Origin: Roseiarcus sp963759955 | GTDB taxonomy: Bacteria; Pseudomonadota; Alphaproteobacteria; Rhizobiales; Beijerinckiaceae | DNA: 64,000 nucleotides | NCBI GenBank assembly: GCA_963759955.1 | Contig: CAVXCA010000087.1 | Span: 8,991-72,990 of the forward strand | Direction of reading: 5' to 3' | Shown here: positions 9,504 through 18,866 of the stretch, one piece after another | How positions within the stretch are numbered: position 1 is the stretch's first letter | How the letters are laid out: every line of letters begins with the position of its first letter | Position numbers and translations under genes: made by a program | The notes under the pieces: model-generated | Told to the model about the DNA's origin: nothing | Seen by the model: only the letters and a program-made list of their open reading frames with translations | The model's database searches: none

Positions 9504-10988
9504 TCAAGCAGCTTTCGTGGACGAAGTTTCGGGCGGACCCGCGGCCCGCCATGACGACTGCTTCAGCGTTCCGATCAGCAGCGGCAGGCCGGTGAACACC
9601 ACCGTGCCTCCGACGACCAGCCAGACATAGAGCGTCGGGCTTCCCACCGGCAGCTGCGTCGGCGGGAAGAAGCCGACGAGAAAGGAGAAAGCGACGCCGG
9701 CGAAGCCAACTCCGGCGATGATCCACATCCCGACGGTCCCGCCCGGCACGCGATAGCTGCGCTTCAGATCCGGCTGCGAATAGCGCAGGCGAATCGCTGC
9801 GGCGTACATCAGCATGTACATGATCAGATAAAGCGTGATCGTCACGGCGCTGAGCAGGAAGAACGCGACGCTGACGTCAGCCATCACGAAATAGGCCAGC
9901 GAGAGGATGGTGACGATCGCCCCTTGAACGATCAGGATGCTGATCTGCACGCCATTCTTGTTGGTCTTCGCGAGGATGGGAGGGATTTCGCCCTCCTGGG
10001 CCGTCCACAGTAAGCCGCGGCTGGGACCGCTGATCCACGCCATCACGCCGCCGATCCCGCCGAAAGCCAGCAGCAGGCAAACGATCGGCGTCGCCCAGGC
10101 AATCCCGAAGCGCGCGAATATGTCCTGGAAGGCCTTCATGAGCCCTTCCTGAAGATTGATTTGTTGGTTCGGCAGAACGGTCGCCACGGCGAACGAGCCG
10201 AGGGTGAACAGGAGAATGACCACCACCGATGCGATCAACATGGCCACGGGAAATTGCCGCTTCGGATCGGCCATTTCGTTGGCGTGCACGGCGTGCACTT
10301 CCACGCCGGCGAATAGCAGGATGATGCCCGCAAGGAAGGCGATGTCGCCCAATCCGGTAACGAAGGGAAAATACCGGGGATGCGCGTGGCCGCCCGCCAT
10401 CGACATGACAGAGGGCGAATCCGTCGATACCGGGTGCAGCAAGGCGATCGGGTTGCCCTGGACGATCCAGATCACTGCGAGAATCATGATAATCACCCCG
10501 GGCAGCACCGTGCCCAAAATGAAGGCCCAACTCGTGACCGTTGCGATGGCGCTCACGCCGCGCAACGTGATCAGCGTCGCGGCCCAGTACGCGGCGATGC
10601 AGAAGATTCCGACAAAGATTCCGTTGTTCGCGAGCTGTGGCATTCCCACGACGTAGGCGATGGTGGCCGCGGAGAAGGCGAGCACGGTCGGGTACCAAAC
10701 CACGTTCTGGATCCATTGCAGCCAGATGGCGACAAAGCCCCAACGTGCACCAAACGCCTCCTTCACCCAGGTGTAGACGCCGCCGCCCTTCTCGCCGAAG
10801 GCGCCGCCGAGTTCGGCCGAGACCAGCGCGGCGGGAATGAGAAAGATAAACGTGGCGAAGGCGATATAGACGAACAGCGTCATCTGTTCCTTGGCCATCA
10901 TCGGCAGGCCGCGCAGGCTGACGACAGCCGCCGCGGTCATCATCGCAATGCTGAAAGTGGAAACTACAGCAATTTTGGATTGGGCCAT
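9504..10988 (-). CDS. gadC: glutamate:GABA antiporter-type amino-acid permease
   Basis: 494-residue APC-superfamily permease with about 12 membrane helices. It is placed 23 bp downstream of glutamate decarboxylase in the same orientation, so the likely role is glutamate/GABA exchange in acid resistance. The N-terminus MAQSKIAVVSTFSIAMMTAA matches the first helix of GadC-like carriers, and GGGVYTWVKEAFG is the loop typical of the family. The ATG at 10988 is preferred over an upstream extension because it has GGGAGG nine bases upstream, while the extension would run into gadB with non-membrane, Arg-rich sequence. Likely cotranscribed with gadB from the box-bearing promoter upstream of gadB. Substrate is inferred from context. 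Confidence 0.88.
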   Translation of the reverse strand: MAQSKIAVVSTFSIAMMTAAAVVSLRGLPMMAKEQMTLFVYIAFATFIFLIPAALVSAELGGAFGEKGGGVYTWVKEAFGARWGFVAIWLQWIQNVVWYPTVLAFSAATIAYVVGMPQLANNGIFVGIFCIAAYWAATLITLRGVSAIATVTSWAFILGTVLPGVIIMILAVIWIVQGNPIALLHPVSTDSPSVMSMAGGHAHPRYFPFVTGLGDIAFLAGIILLFAGVEVHAVHANEMADPKRQFPVAMLIASVVVILLFTLGSFAVATVLPNQQINLQEGLMKAFQDIFARFGIAWATPIVCLLLAFGGIGGVMAWISGPSRGLLWTAQEGEIPPILAKTNKNGVQISILIVQGAIVTILSLAYFVMADVSVAFFLLSAVTITLYLIMYMLMYAAAIRLRYSQPDLKRSYRVPGGTVGMWIIAGVGFAGVAFSFLVGFFPPTQLPVGSPTLYVWLVVGGTVVFTGLPLLIGTLKQSSWRAAGPPETSSTKAA

Positions 10989-11011
10989 CGACGCCTCCCT
11001 TGATTGGGCAA

Positions 11012-12394
11012 TCAGTGATGAAAGGTCGGACCCGCGGCCGAATGCGGAACGGGGTTCGCCTGCAGATATTCGAGAGCGCGCTTGAGATCGTCGAGCAGCA
11101 GTTGCGCGAGATCGCGGCTGACGCCGTGGCGGATTAATATCCGCTGGATGACGGTGGTCTCGCGGTTTGCCGGCAGCGGATAGGAGGCGATCAGCCAACC
11201 TCGCAGACGCACCCGCTCGGACAAATCGTACAGCGTAAAGCCATAGTTCTGGCCTTCCTTCAGCTTGTAGCAAACCAGCGGCAGCGCGTCCTTGCCGTCA
11301 TAAACCAGCTCCAGCGGGCCCAGCTTGGCGATCTCGCCAGCGAGCCATTGCGCGGTGTCGGCGCAGGCTTGCTGGATCCGCGTATAGCCGTCGCGGCCCA
11401 GCCGCAGGAAATTGTAATACTGCGCGATGATCTGCCCGCCAGGCCGGCTGAAGTTCAGCGCAAAGGTCGGCATGTTTCCGCCGAGATAGTCGACATTGAA
11501 GATGAGCTCCTCGGGCAGGTCCTCCTTGTCCCGCCAGATCACCCAACCCACGCCGAGCGGCGCCAACCCGTACTTGTGGCCCGACGCGCTGATCGACTTG
11601 ACCCTCTCGACGCGGAAATCCCATTCCAGTTCCTGCTGAATGAAAGGCGCGATGAACCCGCCACTGGCGGCGTCGACATGGATCGGTATGTTCAGGCCGG
11701 TATCGCGCTGAAGGTCGTCGAGCGCCAGCGCCAGCGCGGCGACCGGTTCATAGATGCCAGTGAACGTCACGCCGAGCGTCGCGACCACGCCAATCGTATT
11801 CTCGTCGCAATATTTGCTGAGGTCCTCGGGCCGCAGCCCCAGCGCGTCGCCCTCGAGCGGCACCTGGCGAATTTCGACGTCGAAATATCGCGCGAATTTT
11901 TCCCAGCACACCTGCACCGGCCCGCAGACAAAGTTCGGCTTCGCATAGGGCTTGCCGGCGGCGGTGCGCCGCTTGCGCCATCGCCATTTCAGCGCCAGTC
12001 CGCCGAGCATGCAGGCCTCGCTCGATCCTGTGGTCGAGCAACCGAGGCTCTTCCATGCGCCCGGCGCGTGCCAGAGATCGGCGATCAGATGCACGCAGCG
12101 GTTCTCGATCTCGGCGGTCTGCGGATACTCGTCCTTGTCGATCATGTTCTTGTCGATCGACTCCGCCATCAACAGGCGCACTTCCGGCTCCGACCAGGTC
12201 GTGCAGAAGGTCGCCAAATTCTGGCGGGAGTTGCCGTCGAGAAGCAATTCGTCGTGCACAAGATTGTAGATCGGCGGCGCAGCGGAGGCGCGCTCCGGGA
12301 GGCGGTATCTCGGCAGTCGCCGGTCCGCCGGGTCGGTCGCGTACACGTCGTCGATTTCCGACGCCTCGGACACGGCTATCCTGTGCAGCGGCAT
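11012..12394 (-). CDS. gadB: glutamate decarboxylase
   Basis: 460-residue PLP-dependent group II decarboxylase converting glutamate plus a proton to GABA and CO2 in the cytoplasm. The PLP lysine is in SASGHKYG at about residue 273; upstream are HVDAASGGFIAPF and the substrate-loop region SLGCSTTGSSEACMLGG. Length fits GadA/GadB (about 465). The start ATG at 12394 has AGGAG about nine bases upstream. It forms an operon with the permease gene immediately downstream. A GTAGATTCCGA box lies 94 bp upstream with a CTATC -10 candidate at the standard spacing, so it probably belongs to the island-wide stress regulon. The C-terminal His-His in TFHH resembles the pH-sensing tail of acid-induced enzymes, but that link is inference. 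Confidence 0.95.
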   Translation of the reverse strand: MPLHRIAVSEASEIDDVYATDPADRRLPRYRLPERASAAPPIYNLVHDELLLDGNSRQNLATFCTTWSEPEVRLLMAESIDKNMIDKDEYPQTAEIENRCVHLIADLWHAPGAWKSLGCSTTGSSEACMLGGLALKWRWRKRRTAAGKPYAKPNFVCGPVQVCWEKFARYFDVEIRQVPLEGDALGLRPEDLSKYCDENTIGVVATLGVTFTGIYEPVAALALALDDLQRDTGLNIPIHVDAASGGFIAPFIQQELEWDFRVERVKSISASGHKYGLAPLGVGWVIWRDKEDLPEELIFNVDYLGGNMPTFALNFSRPGGQIIAQYYNFLRLGRDGYTRIQQACADTAQWLAGEIAKLGPLELVYDGKDALPLVCYKLKEGQNYGFTLYDLSERVRLRGWLIASYPLPANRETTVIQRILIRHGVSRDLAQLLLDDLKRALEYLQANPVPHSAAGPTFHH

Positions 12395-12487
12395 TGAGGG
12401 TCTCCTACTCGCGTGTGTCCCGCTCAGCCCGAGAACTTGGCCGATGCGCCCATCGAGGCGAGGATAGTTTGCCGCGCATCACGGGAA

Positions 12488-12502
12488 AGGTTCGGAATCT
12501 AC
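12488..12502 (-). promoter_or_regulatory. stress-island box, gadB copy
   Basis: Reads GTAGATTCCGAACCT toward gadB. CTATC follows with its TA at positions 37-38 from the first G, a plausible -10 box. The distance from the box edge to the gadB ATG is about 94 bp. Confidence 0.7.
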
Positions 12503-12582
12503 TTAGGCCAAGGCTACATCGGCCAACCCGGCTCTCGGCCCGTGCCTTCGATGTCGATGTCCGCAGGCGACTATGCGGCTGG

Positions 12583-12597
12583 GTAATTTCCGAGCCT
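12583..12597 (+). promoter_or_regulatory. stress-island box, general-stress gene copy
   Basis: Reads GTAATTTCCGAGCCT toward the gene at 12738. The candidate -10 is CGTAAT with TA at positions 39-40. It forms a divergent pair with the gadB copy 80 bp to the left. Confidence 0.68.
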
Positions 12598-12737
12598 GTC
12601 TTCATGGGAGCGCCGACGCGTAATGTCGTCTGGTCGGACGACGCGTCGGCGAATGGTTCGCCTCGCCTGTGGCCGCTTTCGCGCAAACATCGCGTGAGGC
12701 GACTGCTCGGCGCCGCCTCGTCCCCAAGGAGACTCCC

Positions 12738-13299
12738 ATGGATAAATTAGAAACGGCGGTCGCCGTATTTCCCGATCATGATGCGGCGGAAAAGGCGGTG
12801 AAGACGCTGACGGCGGCCGGGTTCGCCATGAAGAACCTGAGCGTCGTCGGAAAGGGCTATCATTCCGAAGAGAAGGTCGTCGGCTTCTATACCGCCGGCG
12901 ATAGAGTCGAAGTTCTGGGGCTCGCGCGGCGCCTTCTGGGGCGGTTTCTGGGGTCTGTTCTTCGGCGCGCTTTTCCTGGCCTCGCCTGTAACGGGGCCGG
13001 TCGTGGTGCTTGGCTTCCTCGCCACGATAATCATTTCCGGCATCGAGAACGCCGTTCTTACCGGCGGCGTGGCCGCGCTTGCCGCCGCGCTCTATAGCAT
13101 CGGCGTCCCGAAAGACAGCGTGATCCAATACGAGTCCGACATCAAGGCGGATGGCTTTCTCGTCATGGCGCGGGGCACGGCGGAAGAAGTCGCTCGCGCC
13201 AAAGCGGTCCTCGGCGCGACCAATCCTTCGCGACTGGATCTTCATCGCGATGCGGACGCCATCGCCCCACCGGCGCCTGCCGCCAGCGTCGCCGCCTGA
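12738..13299 (+). pseudogene. general stress protein 17M-like membrane protein (DUF1269-type), frameshifted
   Basis: Starts MDKLETAVAVFPDHDAAEKA with a good AAGGAG site. The N-terminal 57 residues (a ferredoxin-like repeat plus GYHSEEKVVGFYT) are in one frame. At 12909 one surplus G breaks the frame. Skipping it gives KFWGSRGAFWGGFWGLFFG, then two hydrophobic segments and IGVPKDSVIQYESDIKADGF in the next frame to a stop at 13299. The joined product is 186 residues and follows the family pattern: soluble half, Gly/Trp-rich membrane hairpin, soluble half. Without correction translation continues in the wrong frame to 13097. It is preceded by a stress box. This is either a recent null mutation or a one-base sequencing error. 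Biochemical role is unknown; the family is stress-induced. Confidence 0.8.
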
Positions 13300-13547
13300 A
13301 GGCGGCTCGACAAGCTGACTGGCGGTCGCCGAGATTGGCGGCTGGAACGCGCCGGGTCAGCTGACAAATAAAGGGTCGTCAGGTTCGACTTGCGCCAGCG
13401 GGCGCACGTCGGGTCCTGGCGACCCCAAAGCGATTTCAGGCGATTAGGACATTTGAGCCAGGTCGTCGGCAATTCGGCTGCGCCTCGCAATTGCTGCGCT
13501 CAACCCCCGCGGCGCAACACGCGCGACGGCATGACCTTATCGAGCCC

Positions 13548-14045
13548 TTAAGGATCATGCTCACGCGGCAAGGCCGTCGCGGCGGCGTCGGCGGATGTGG
13601 CCGACGACTTCGCTCCGTTTCCGGGTCCCGGCGAAAGATTGACGGAGAGCGCGAAGACGATCGCAATCACGATGGCGAGGGCGCCCAAAGCGATGCGGAC
13701 CTGCGTGCGCTGCGGGCCGACGGCCGCAAGCACACCTGCCGGCGCCCGGACAACGAATCCACTGGTCTTCGGCAATAGCGCCACGAGACCGGCGGCGATC
13801 GCCTCGGCGGGAACATCCTTGGTCGGCTCGTCCGGCAGCGAAGCGATCATCGCGGCCAGCCGCGCCGTCGCCGTTTCCCTGGGCATTCGCGCCAGACTGG
13901 CGGCCTCCCGCCAAGGATCGACGTCCAGCCGCGCGAGCGCGGAAAGGACGCTGAGCATCGTTCCATTTCGACCCTCCCCGACCGACGCGTAGAGGAATTT
14001 ATCGAACTCCGGCCCGATGAGAGGCGCCAGGGCGGCATGGGTCAT
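13548..14045 (-). CDS. hypothetical protein with C-terminal membrane anchor
   Basis: 165 residues, no family recognised. Residues 1-110 are an Ala/Leu-rich helical region (IGPEFDKFLYASVGEGRNG, LSALARLDVDPWREAASLA) that looks soluble. One membrane helix follows at about 117-137 (IALGALAIVIAIVFALSVNL), then a short Ser/Ala tail, so it is probably a tail-anchored cytoplasmic protein. The start ATG has AAAGGG about nine bases upstream. It is divergent from the efflux operon, and each side has its own stress box. The phrase WREAASLARMPRE resembles small regulators found beside stress efflux genes, but this is weak. Confidence 0.7.
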   Translation of the reverse strand: MTHAALAPLIGPEFDKFLYASVGEGRNGTMLSVLSALARLDVDPWREAASLARMPRETATARLAAMIASLPDEPTKDVPAEAIAAGLVALLPKTSGFVVRAPAGVLAAVGPQRTQVRIALGALAIVIAIVFALSVNLSPGPGNGAKSSATSADAAATALPREHDP

Positions 14046-14158
14046 GTCAACAGCCCTTTCTCGTCATTCACGCGGAAGCCAGGCGGGAAGCAAGGCGACG
14101 CTCGGCGTTCGCAGCGCCGACCTGCGCGAATAAATAGGGCGCGGCGACGGGCGCCGTC

Positions 14159-14173
14159 AGACTCGGAAACTAC
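14159..14173 (-). promoter_or_regulatory. stress-island box, tail-anchored protein copy
   Basis: Reads GTAGTTTCCGAGTCT toward the gene starting at 14045. The -10 candidate CCTATT has TA at positions 38-39. Confidence 0.7.
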
Positions 14174-14255
14174 CCATATCGCCGTGCGCGCTCTGCTGCG
14201 CGGTGAGTGGATCGCCAAACGAACACGCCGATCGGTCGATCCTGTCCATGCCTAG

Positions 14256-14270
14256 GTATTTTCCGACCCT
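14256..14270 (+). promoter_or_regulatory. stress-island box, RND efflux operon copy
   Basis: Reads GTATTTTCCGACCCT toward the efflux adaptor gene. GCTATC follows with TA at positions 38-39 (14293-14294). Confidence 0.68.
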
Positions 14271-14387
14271 CCTCGTTCGGCCCGCTGTCCGCTATCCCTA
14301 ACATGGCGGCCTCGCGCGGAAGCGAGGGGGCGCCGAACGGTCGGCGCGCTTTTGATCTTGTCGGCCCGCCGTTTTTGGGAGCGCGCT

Positions 14388-15605
14388 TTGGCCTCGCCTC
14401 GTTCATCGCTTTTCCGAAGCCGCTGGACGTTGGTAGCCGTCGTAATCGCGGTCGCGCTCTGCGCCTACCTCGGCTGGCGCCACTTTTATGGCGGCGATAC
14501 CGGGGCGGCGGGTCCGGGCGCAGTCAACAGCGTACAGGCGCCCGCGCCCATCCCCGTCACCATCGCACAGGCGAAAAAGGCCGACTTCCCGGTCTATCTG
14601 AACGGGCTCGGCGCCGTGGAGCCTTACCAGACCGTTCTCATCCGCAGCCGCGTCGATGGCGAGGTCGTCAAGATCGCCTTCAAGCAGGGCCAAATGGTCA
14701 AGCAAGGCGACGTTCTCGTGCAGATCGATCCGCGGCCCTATCAGGCCGCGCTTGATCAGGCGGTCGCCAAGAAGGCGCAAGACGAGGCCACTCTCAAGAA
14801 CGCGCGGCTCGACCTTGTGCGCTACGCCAGCCTCGCCAAGGAGGATTCCGTTTCGGCTCAGAAGTACGACACGCAGCAGGCGACCGTCGATCAGCTGATT
14901 GCGCAGATCAAGGGCGACCAGGCGGTCATCGACAACGCGCAGACGCAGGTCGACTATACGACGATTCGGTCTCCACTCTCCGGGAAGACGGGCTTTCGCC
15001 TCGTCGACGCCGGCAACATCGTCCATGCCGTCGACACGACGGGCATCGTGACGATCGTGCAATTGCAACCGATCGCGGTCGTGTTCACGGCGCCTGAGGA
15101 GGACGAGCCGGAAATCAATACGGCGCTGACCGCGGGCGCCGTGCCCGTAACGGCCCTGAGTTCCGATGGGTTGAGGACACTCTCGCAAGGCCATCTCGCC
15201 GTCGTCAACGACGCGATCGACCCGGCGAGCGGCACCATCGGGATGAAGGCGACCTTCGAAAATGCGGACGGCGCGCTATGGCCCGGCCTGTCGGTCGCGA
15301 CGCGCCTGCTGGTCGACACGCTGAAGCAAGTCACCGTCGCACCCGACGGCGCGGTCGAACGCGGACCGAACGGTCTCTACGCCTTCGTCGTCGGCGGCGA
15401 CAACAAGGTCGAGGTGCGCGACATCACGGTCGGGCAGGAAGGCGATGGGCAATCTGTCGTCTTGACCGGTTTGGCGCCCGGCGAGAAAGTGGTAACGGCC
15501 GGCCAGTACCGATTGATTCAAGGCTCTCTGGTTCAGTCGGCCGCGGCGAGTGCTACGGCGCCGCCTGCGATCACGGCGCCGAGCGCCCCTGTGAAGGCGC
15601 CCTGA
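14388..15605 (+). CDS. RND efflux periplasmic adaptor (MdtA/AcrA-type)
   Basis: Membrane-fusion protein linking an inner-membrane RND pump to an outer-membrane channel. An N-terminal membrane anchor (TLVAVVIAVALCAYLGW) is followed by the lipoyl half-motif VEPYQTVLIRSRVDGEVVKI, an alpha-hairpin rich in Ala/Gln/Lys, the second lipoyl half (TTIRSPLSGKTGFRLVDAGN), a beta-barrel, and a membrane-proximal domain ending GEKVVTAGQYRL. The TTG at 14388 is favoured by GGGAG six bases upstream; a TTG at 14352 would add 12 residues but has no ribosome site. The stop is two bases before the GTG of the pump gene, so the two form an operon. The substrate cannot be told. Confidence 0.88.
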   Translation: MASPRSSLFRSRWTLVAVVIAVALCAYLGWRHFYGGDTGAAGPGAVNSVQAPAPIPVTIAQAKKADFPVYLNGLGAVEPYQTVLIRSRVDGEVVKIAFKQGQMVKQGDVLVQIDPRPYQAALDQAVAKKAQDEATLKNARLDLVRYASLAKEDSVSAQKYDTQQATVDQLIAQIKGDQAVIDNAQTQVDYTTIRSPLSGKTGFRLVDAGNIVHAVDTTGIVTIVQLQPIAVVFTAPEEDEPEINTALTAGAVPVTALSSDGLRTLSQGHLAVVNDAIDPASGTIGMKATFENADGALWPGLSVATRLLVDTLKQVTVAPDGAVERGPNGLYAFVVGGDNKVEVRDITVGQEGDGQSVVLTGLAPGEKVVTAGQYRLIQGSLVQSAAASATAPPAITAPSAPVKAP

Positions 15606-15607
15606 TC

Positions 15608-18600
15608 GTGGCGGGCGGCATCTCCGAGCCGTTCATTCGGCATCCCGTCGCAACCTCGCTGTTGATGGTCGGCATCCTGTTCGTCGGCGTCATCGCTTAT
15701 CCGAGACTGCCGGTCGCGCCGCTGCCTCAAGTCGATTTTCCCACCATCCAGGTTTCCGCCAAGCTCCCGGGCGCCAGTCCCGACACCATGGCCGCCGCAG
15801 TCGCCCAGCCGCTCGAGACGCAGTTCGCGCAGATTTCCGGCGTCTCGCAGATGACGTCGACGAGCACGCTCGGCTCGACCGCCATCACCATCCAATTCGA
15901 CCTCGACCGCGACATCGATGCGGCGTCGACGGATGTGCAGGCTGCGATCAACGCCGCCAGCGGGCAATTGCCGAAGGATCTGCCGAGCCCGCCGACTTAT
16001 CGCAAGGTGAATCCGGCGGATTCTCCCATTCTCCTGCTCGCCGCAACCTCGGAAATCCTGCCGCTGACCGAGGTCGACGACAATGTCGAGACCAAGCTCG
16101 CGCAGCAGATCAGTCAGGTTCCGGGCGTCGCCCAGGTCAGCATCGGCGGTCAACAGAAGCCCGCCATCCGCATCCAACTCGATCCGGCCAAGCTGGTGGC
16201 CAAAGGGCTGTCGCTCGAAGACGTGCGCACGCCGCTCTCGGTCACGACTCTGTCTGAGCCCAAAGGCGCGATCGACAGCGGCGCGCGCTCTTTCACCATC
16301 TACACCAACGATCAGCTCGTCCGCTCCAAGGACTGGAACGACGTCATCGTCGCCTACCGCAATGGCGCTCCGTTGCGGGTGAGCGATATCGGTCAAGCGG
16401 TGACCGGACCGCAGGACACGAACCAGGCGGCCTGGGCCGATGGCAAGCGCAGCGTCTTCCTCGTCATCTTCAAGCAGCCGGGCGCCAACGTCATCGACAT
16501 CGTCAACCAGATCATGGCCGAGCTGCCGCGCATCAAGGCCTCGATGCCGCCGGCGATCGACATCTTCGCGTTGAGCGACCGCACGCAGACGATTCGCGCC
16601 TCCGTTCAGGATGTGCAGTTCACGCTCCTGCTCACCGTCGCGCTCGTCGTGATGGTGATCTTCGTCTTTCTGCGCAGCCTGTGGGCGACGATCATCCCGA
16701 GCGTGGCGGTGCCGCTGGCGTTGCTCGGCGCCTGCGCGCTGATGTGGGTCGCCGGCTACAGCCTCGACAATCTGTCGCTGATGGCGCTGACGATTTCGGT
16801 CGGCTTGGTCGTCGACGATGCGATCGTGATGCTCGAAAACATCACCCGCTACATCGAAGAGGGCGAGGAGCCGTTCGCGGCCGCGCTCAGGGGCTCGCGC
16901 GAAATCGCCTTCACCATTGTCTCGATCAGCGTTTCCCTGATTGCGGTGTTGATTCCGCTCCTGCTGATGGGCGGCATCGTCGGGCGGCTGTTCCGAGAAT
17001 TCGCGGTGACGCTGTCGATGACGATCGCCGTATCGGCGGTGGTGTCGCTGACTCTGACGCCGATGATGGCCTCGCGCTTCTTGACCGCGTCGAAGGACGC
17101 CCATCATGGGCGTCTCTATGAATTGAGCGAGCGCGGTTTTGCGGCGTTGCTGAAGGGCTATGAGCGCGGCCTCGACGTCGCGCTCAAATTCCGTTTCGTC
17201 ACGCTGCTGATCTTCCTCACGTTTCTCGCGCTGTCGGTCTACCTCTTCATGGCGATCCCAAAGGGGTTCTTCCCGCAGCAGGATACGGGGCAGATCAACG
17301 GCATATCGCAGGCTGCGCAAGACGCCTCCTTTGCGGAAATGGCGCGGCGACAGGTGGCGCTCGGCGCAATCGTTCTCAAGGATCCGGCCGTGGCTCATGT
17401 CGCGATGTCCATTGGCGGCACGGGCAACGCGCTCAACGCCGGGCGCCTCTTCATAACTTTGAAGCCGCGCGACCAGCGCGCGGCGACCGCGGATCAGATC
17501 ATCGCGCGATTGGGCCCGCAGCTCGACAAAGTCGAAGGCGCGAAATTGTTCATGCAAGTCGCACAGGACTTGACCGTCGGCGGACGCGCCTCGCGCACGC
17601 AGTATCAATACACCTTGCAGGGGTCCGATCCCGACGCGCTGAATGTATGGGCGCCAAAAATGCTCGCCAAGTTGCAGACCTTGCCCGAACTGCGCGACGT
17701 CGCCACCGACCAGCAGACAGCGGGCACGACGCTGACTTTGACATTCGATCGCGACCAAGCGGCCCGATACGGACTGACGGCGCAGATGATCGACGACACG
17801 CTCTTCGACGCCTTCGGCCAGCGCCAGATCGCCCAATATTTCACCCAGCTCTCGAGCTATGAAGTGATCATGGAGATCCTGCCGAGCCTGCAGAACGATC
17901 TGACCACGCTCGACAGGATATTTCTGAAGTCGCCGACGACCGGCGGCGAGACGCCGCTCTCGGAATTCGCGAAATGGACGACGACGCCCGTCCAGCCTTT
18001 GTCGATCAGCCATCAAGGCCAGTTCCCGGCGGTCACCATCAGCTTCAATCTGGCCCCCGGCGTAGCGCTCGGACAGGCGACGGACGCGGTGCAGCGCGCC
18101 CAGGGCGACCTGCAGCTTCCCGCCACCATCATCGCCAGCTTCCAGGGCAACGCGCAGGCCTTTCAGGATTCGCTCGCTACGGTCTGGATCCTGATCGTCG
18201 CGGCGCTGGTGGTCGTCTACCTGATCCTCGGCATCCTCTACGAGAGCTACATCCATCCGATCACGATCATCTCGACCCTGCCCTCGGCCGGCGTCGGAGC
18301 GATCGCAACGCTGATGCTGTTCCATTTCGACTTCAGCCTGATCGCGCTCATCGGCATCATCCTGCTCATCGGCATCGTCAAGAAGAACGGCATCATGCTG
18401 GTCGATTTCGCCATGGTCGCCGAGCGCGACGATCACTTGTCGGCGCATGACGCCGTGCGCCGCGCGGCGCTCCTGCGCTTCCGGCCGATCATGATGACCA
18501 CCATGGCCGCGATGCTCGGCGGCGTGCCCCTCATGCTCGGGACGGGCACCGGCTCGGAACTCCGACAGCCGCTCGGCTACGCGATCGTCGGCGGCCTCCT

Positions 18601-18787
18601 CGTGAGCCAGGCCCTGACGCTGTTCACGACGCCGGTCATCTACATCTATCTCGACGAGTTGTCGGACTGGATATCGAGTTGGCGATCGCGAGCGCCGAAG
18701 CCGGAACCGCAACCGCAAGTCGCTCCAGGTCCGCATTCGACGGACGGCGTGGTGGCGGCGAACGCGACAGACGCGAATTGTCGATAA
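15608..18787 (+). CDS. RND multidrug efflux permease (MdtB/AcrB-type)
   Basis: 1,059-residue inner-membrane proton-driven pump. GTG at 15608 starts MAGGISEPFIRHPVATSLLM, the standard first helix, two bases after the adaptor stop. Two halves of six helices each surround large periplasmic loops. The proton-relay aspartates are in GLVVDDAIVMLENI (TM4), and the second-half equivalent is GIVKKNGIMLVDFAM. The sequence FFPQQDTGQI is the family's porter-domain signature. Length and ALLRFRPIMMTTMAAMLGG confirm it is full-length. No outer-membrane channel gene follows, so the pump probably borrows a TolC-like partner encoded elsewhere. Confidence 0.95.
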   Translation: MAGGISEPFIRHPVATSLLMVGILFVGVIAYPRLPVAPLPQVDFPTIQVSAKLPGASPDTMAAAVAQPLETQFAQISGVSQMTSTSTLGSTAITIQFDLDRDIDAASTDVQAAINAASGQLPKDLPSPPTYRKVNPADSPILLLAATSEILPLTEVDDNVETKLAQQISQVPGVAQVSIGGQQKPAIRIQLDPAKLVAKGLSLEDVRTPLSVTTLSEPKGAIDSGARSFTIYTNDQLVRSKDWNDVIVAYRNGAPLRVSDIGQAVTGPQDTNQAAWADGKRSVFLVIFKQPGANVIDIVNQIMAELPRIKASMPPAIDIFALSDRTQTIRASVQDVQFTLLLTVALVVMVIFVFLRSLWATIIPSVAVPLALLGACALMWVAGYSLDNLSLMALTISVGLVVDDAIVMLENITRYIEEGEEPFAAALRGSREIAFTIVSISVSLIAVLIPLLLMGGIVGRLFREFAVTLSMTIAVSAVVSLTLTPMMASRFLTASKDAHHGRLYELSERGFAALLKGYERGLDVALKFRFVTLLIFLTFLALSVYLFMAIPKGFFPQQDTGQINGISQAAQDASFAEMARRQVALGAIVLKDPAVAHVAMSIGGTGNALNAGRLFITLKPRDQRAATADQIIARLGPQLDKVEGAKLFMQVAQDLTVGGRASRTQYQYTLQGSDPDALNVWAPKMLAKLQTLPELRDVATDQQTAGTTLTLTFDRDQAARYGLTAQMIDDTLFDAFGQRQIAQYFTQLSSYEVIMEILPSLQNDLTTLDRIFLKSPTTGGETPLSEFAKWTTTPVQPLSISHQGQFPAVTISFNLAPGVALGQATDAVQRAQGDLQLPATIIASFQGNAQAFQDSLATVWILIVAALVVVYLILGILYESYIHPITIISTLPSAGVGAIATLMLFHFDFSLIALIGIILLIGIVKKNGIMLVDFAMVAERDDHLSAHDAVRRAALLRFRPIMMTTMAAMLGGVPLMLGTGTGSELRQPLGYAIVGGLLVSQALTLFTTPVIYIYLDELSDWISSWRSRAPKPEPQPQVAPGPHSTDGVVAANATDANCR

Positions 18788-18866
18788 GTATCGGGGAGCT
18801 GCGTTGATGAGAGCGTCATGACGACCGCGGCGTCGGGCGGCCGCACTGCGCTTCGAGGAGAAGAGA

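Larger units (their letters stand above)
12395..12737. other. divergent intergenic region, gadB / general-stress gene
   Basis: No gene is seen. It holds two outward-facing copies of the 15-bp stress box (12488-12502 facing gadB, 12583-12597 facing the rightward gene), and the ribosome-binding sites of both neighbours. Confidence 0.6.
14046..14387. other. divergent intergenic region, membrane protein / efflux operon
   Basis: No gene is seen. It contains two outward-facing stress boxes at 14159-14173 and 14256-14270 with CCTATT and GCTATC -10 candidates. Confidence 0.6.

Noticed and set aside
11001..11014. TGATTGGGCAATCA palindrome between gadB and gadC as a regulatory site
   Set aside because: It overlaps the gadB stop and gadC ribosome site and has no second copy; chance is likely.
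10989..11273. 95-residue N-terminal extension of the GABA antiporter
   Set aside because: It overlaps gadB, is Arg/Pro-rich and non-membrane, and a good ribosome site precedes the ATG at 10988.
15278..15607. 110-residue N-terminal extension of the RND pump
   Set aside because: It lies in another frame of the adaptor gene; the GTG at 15608 gives the standard first helix.
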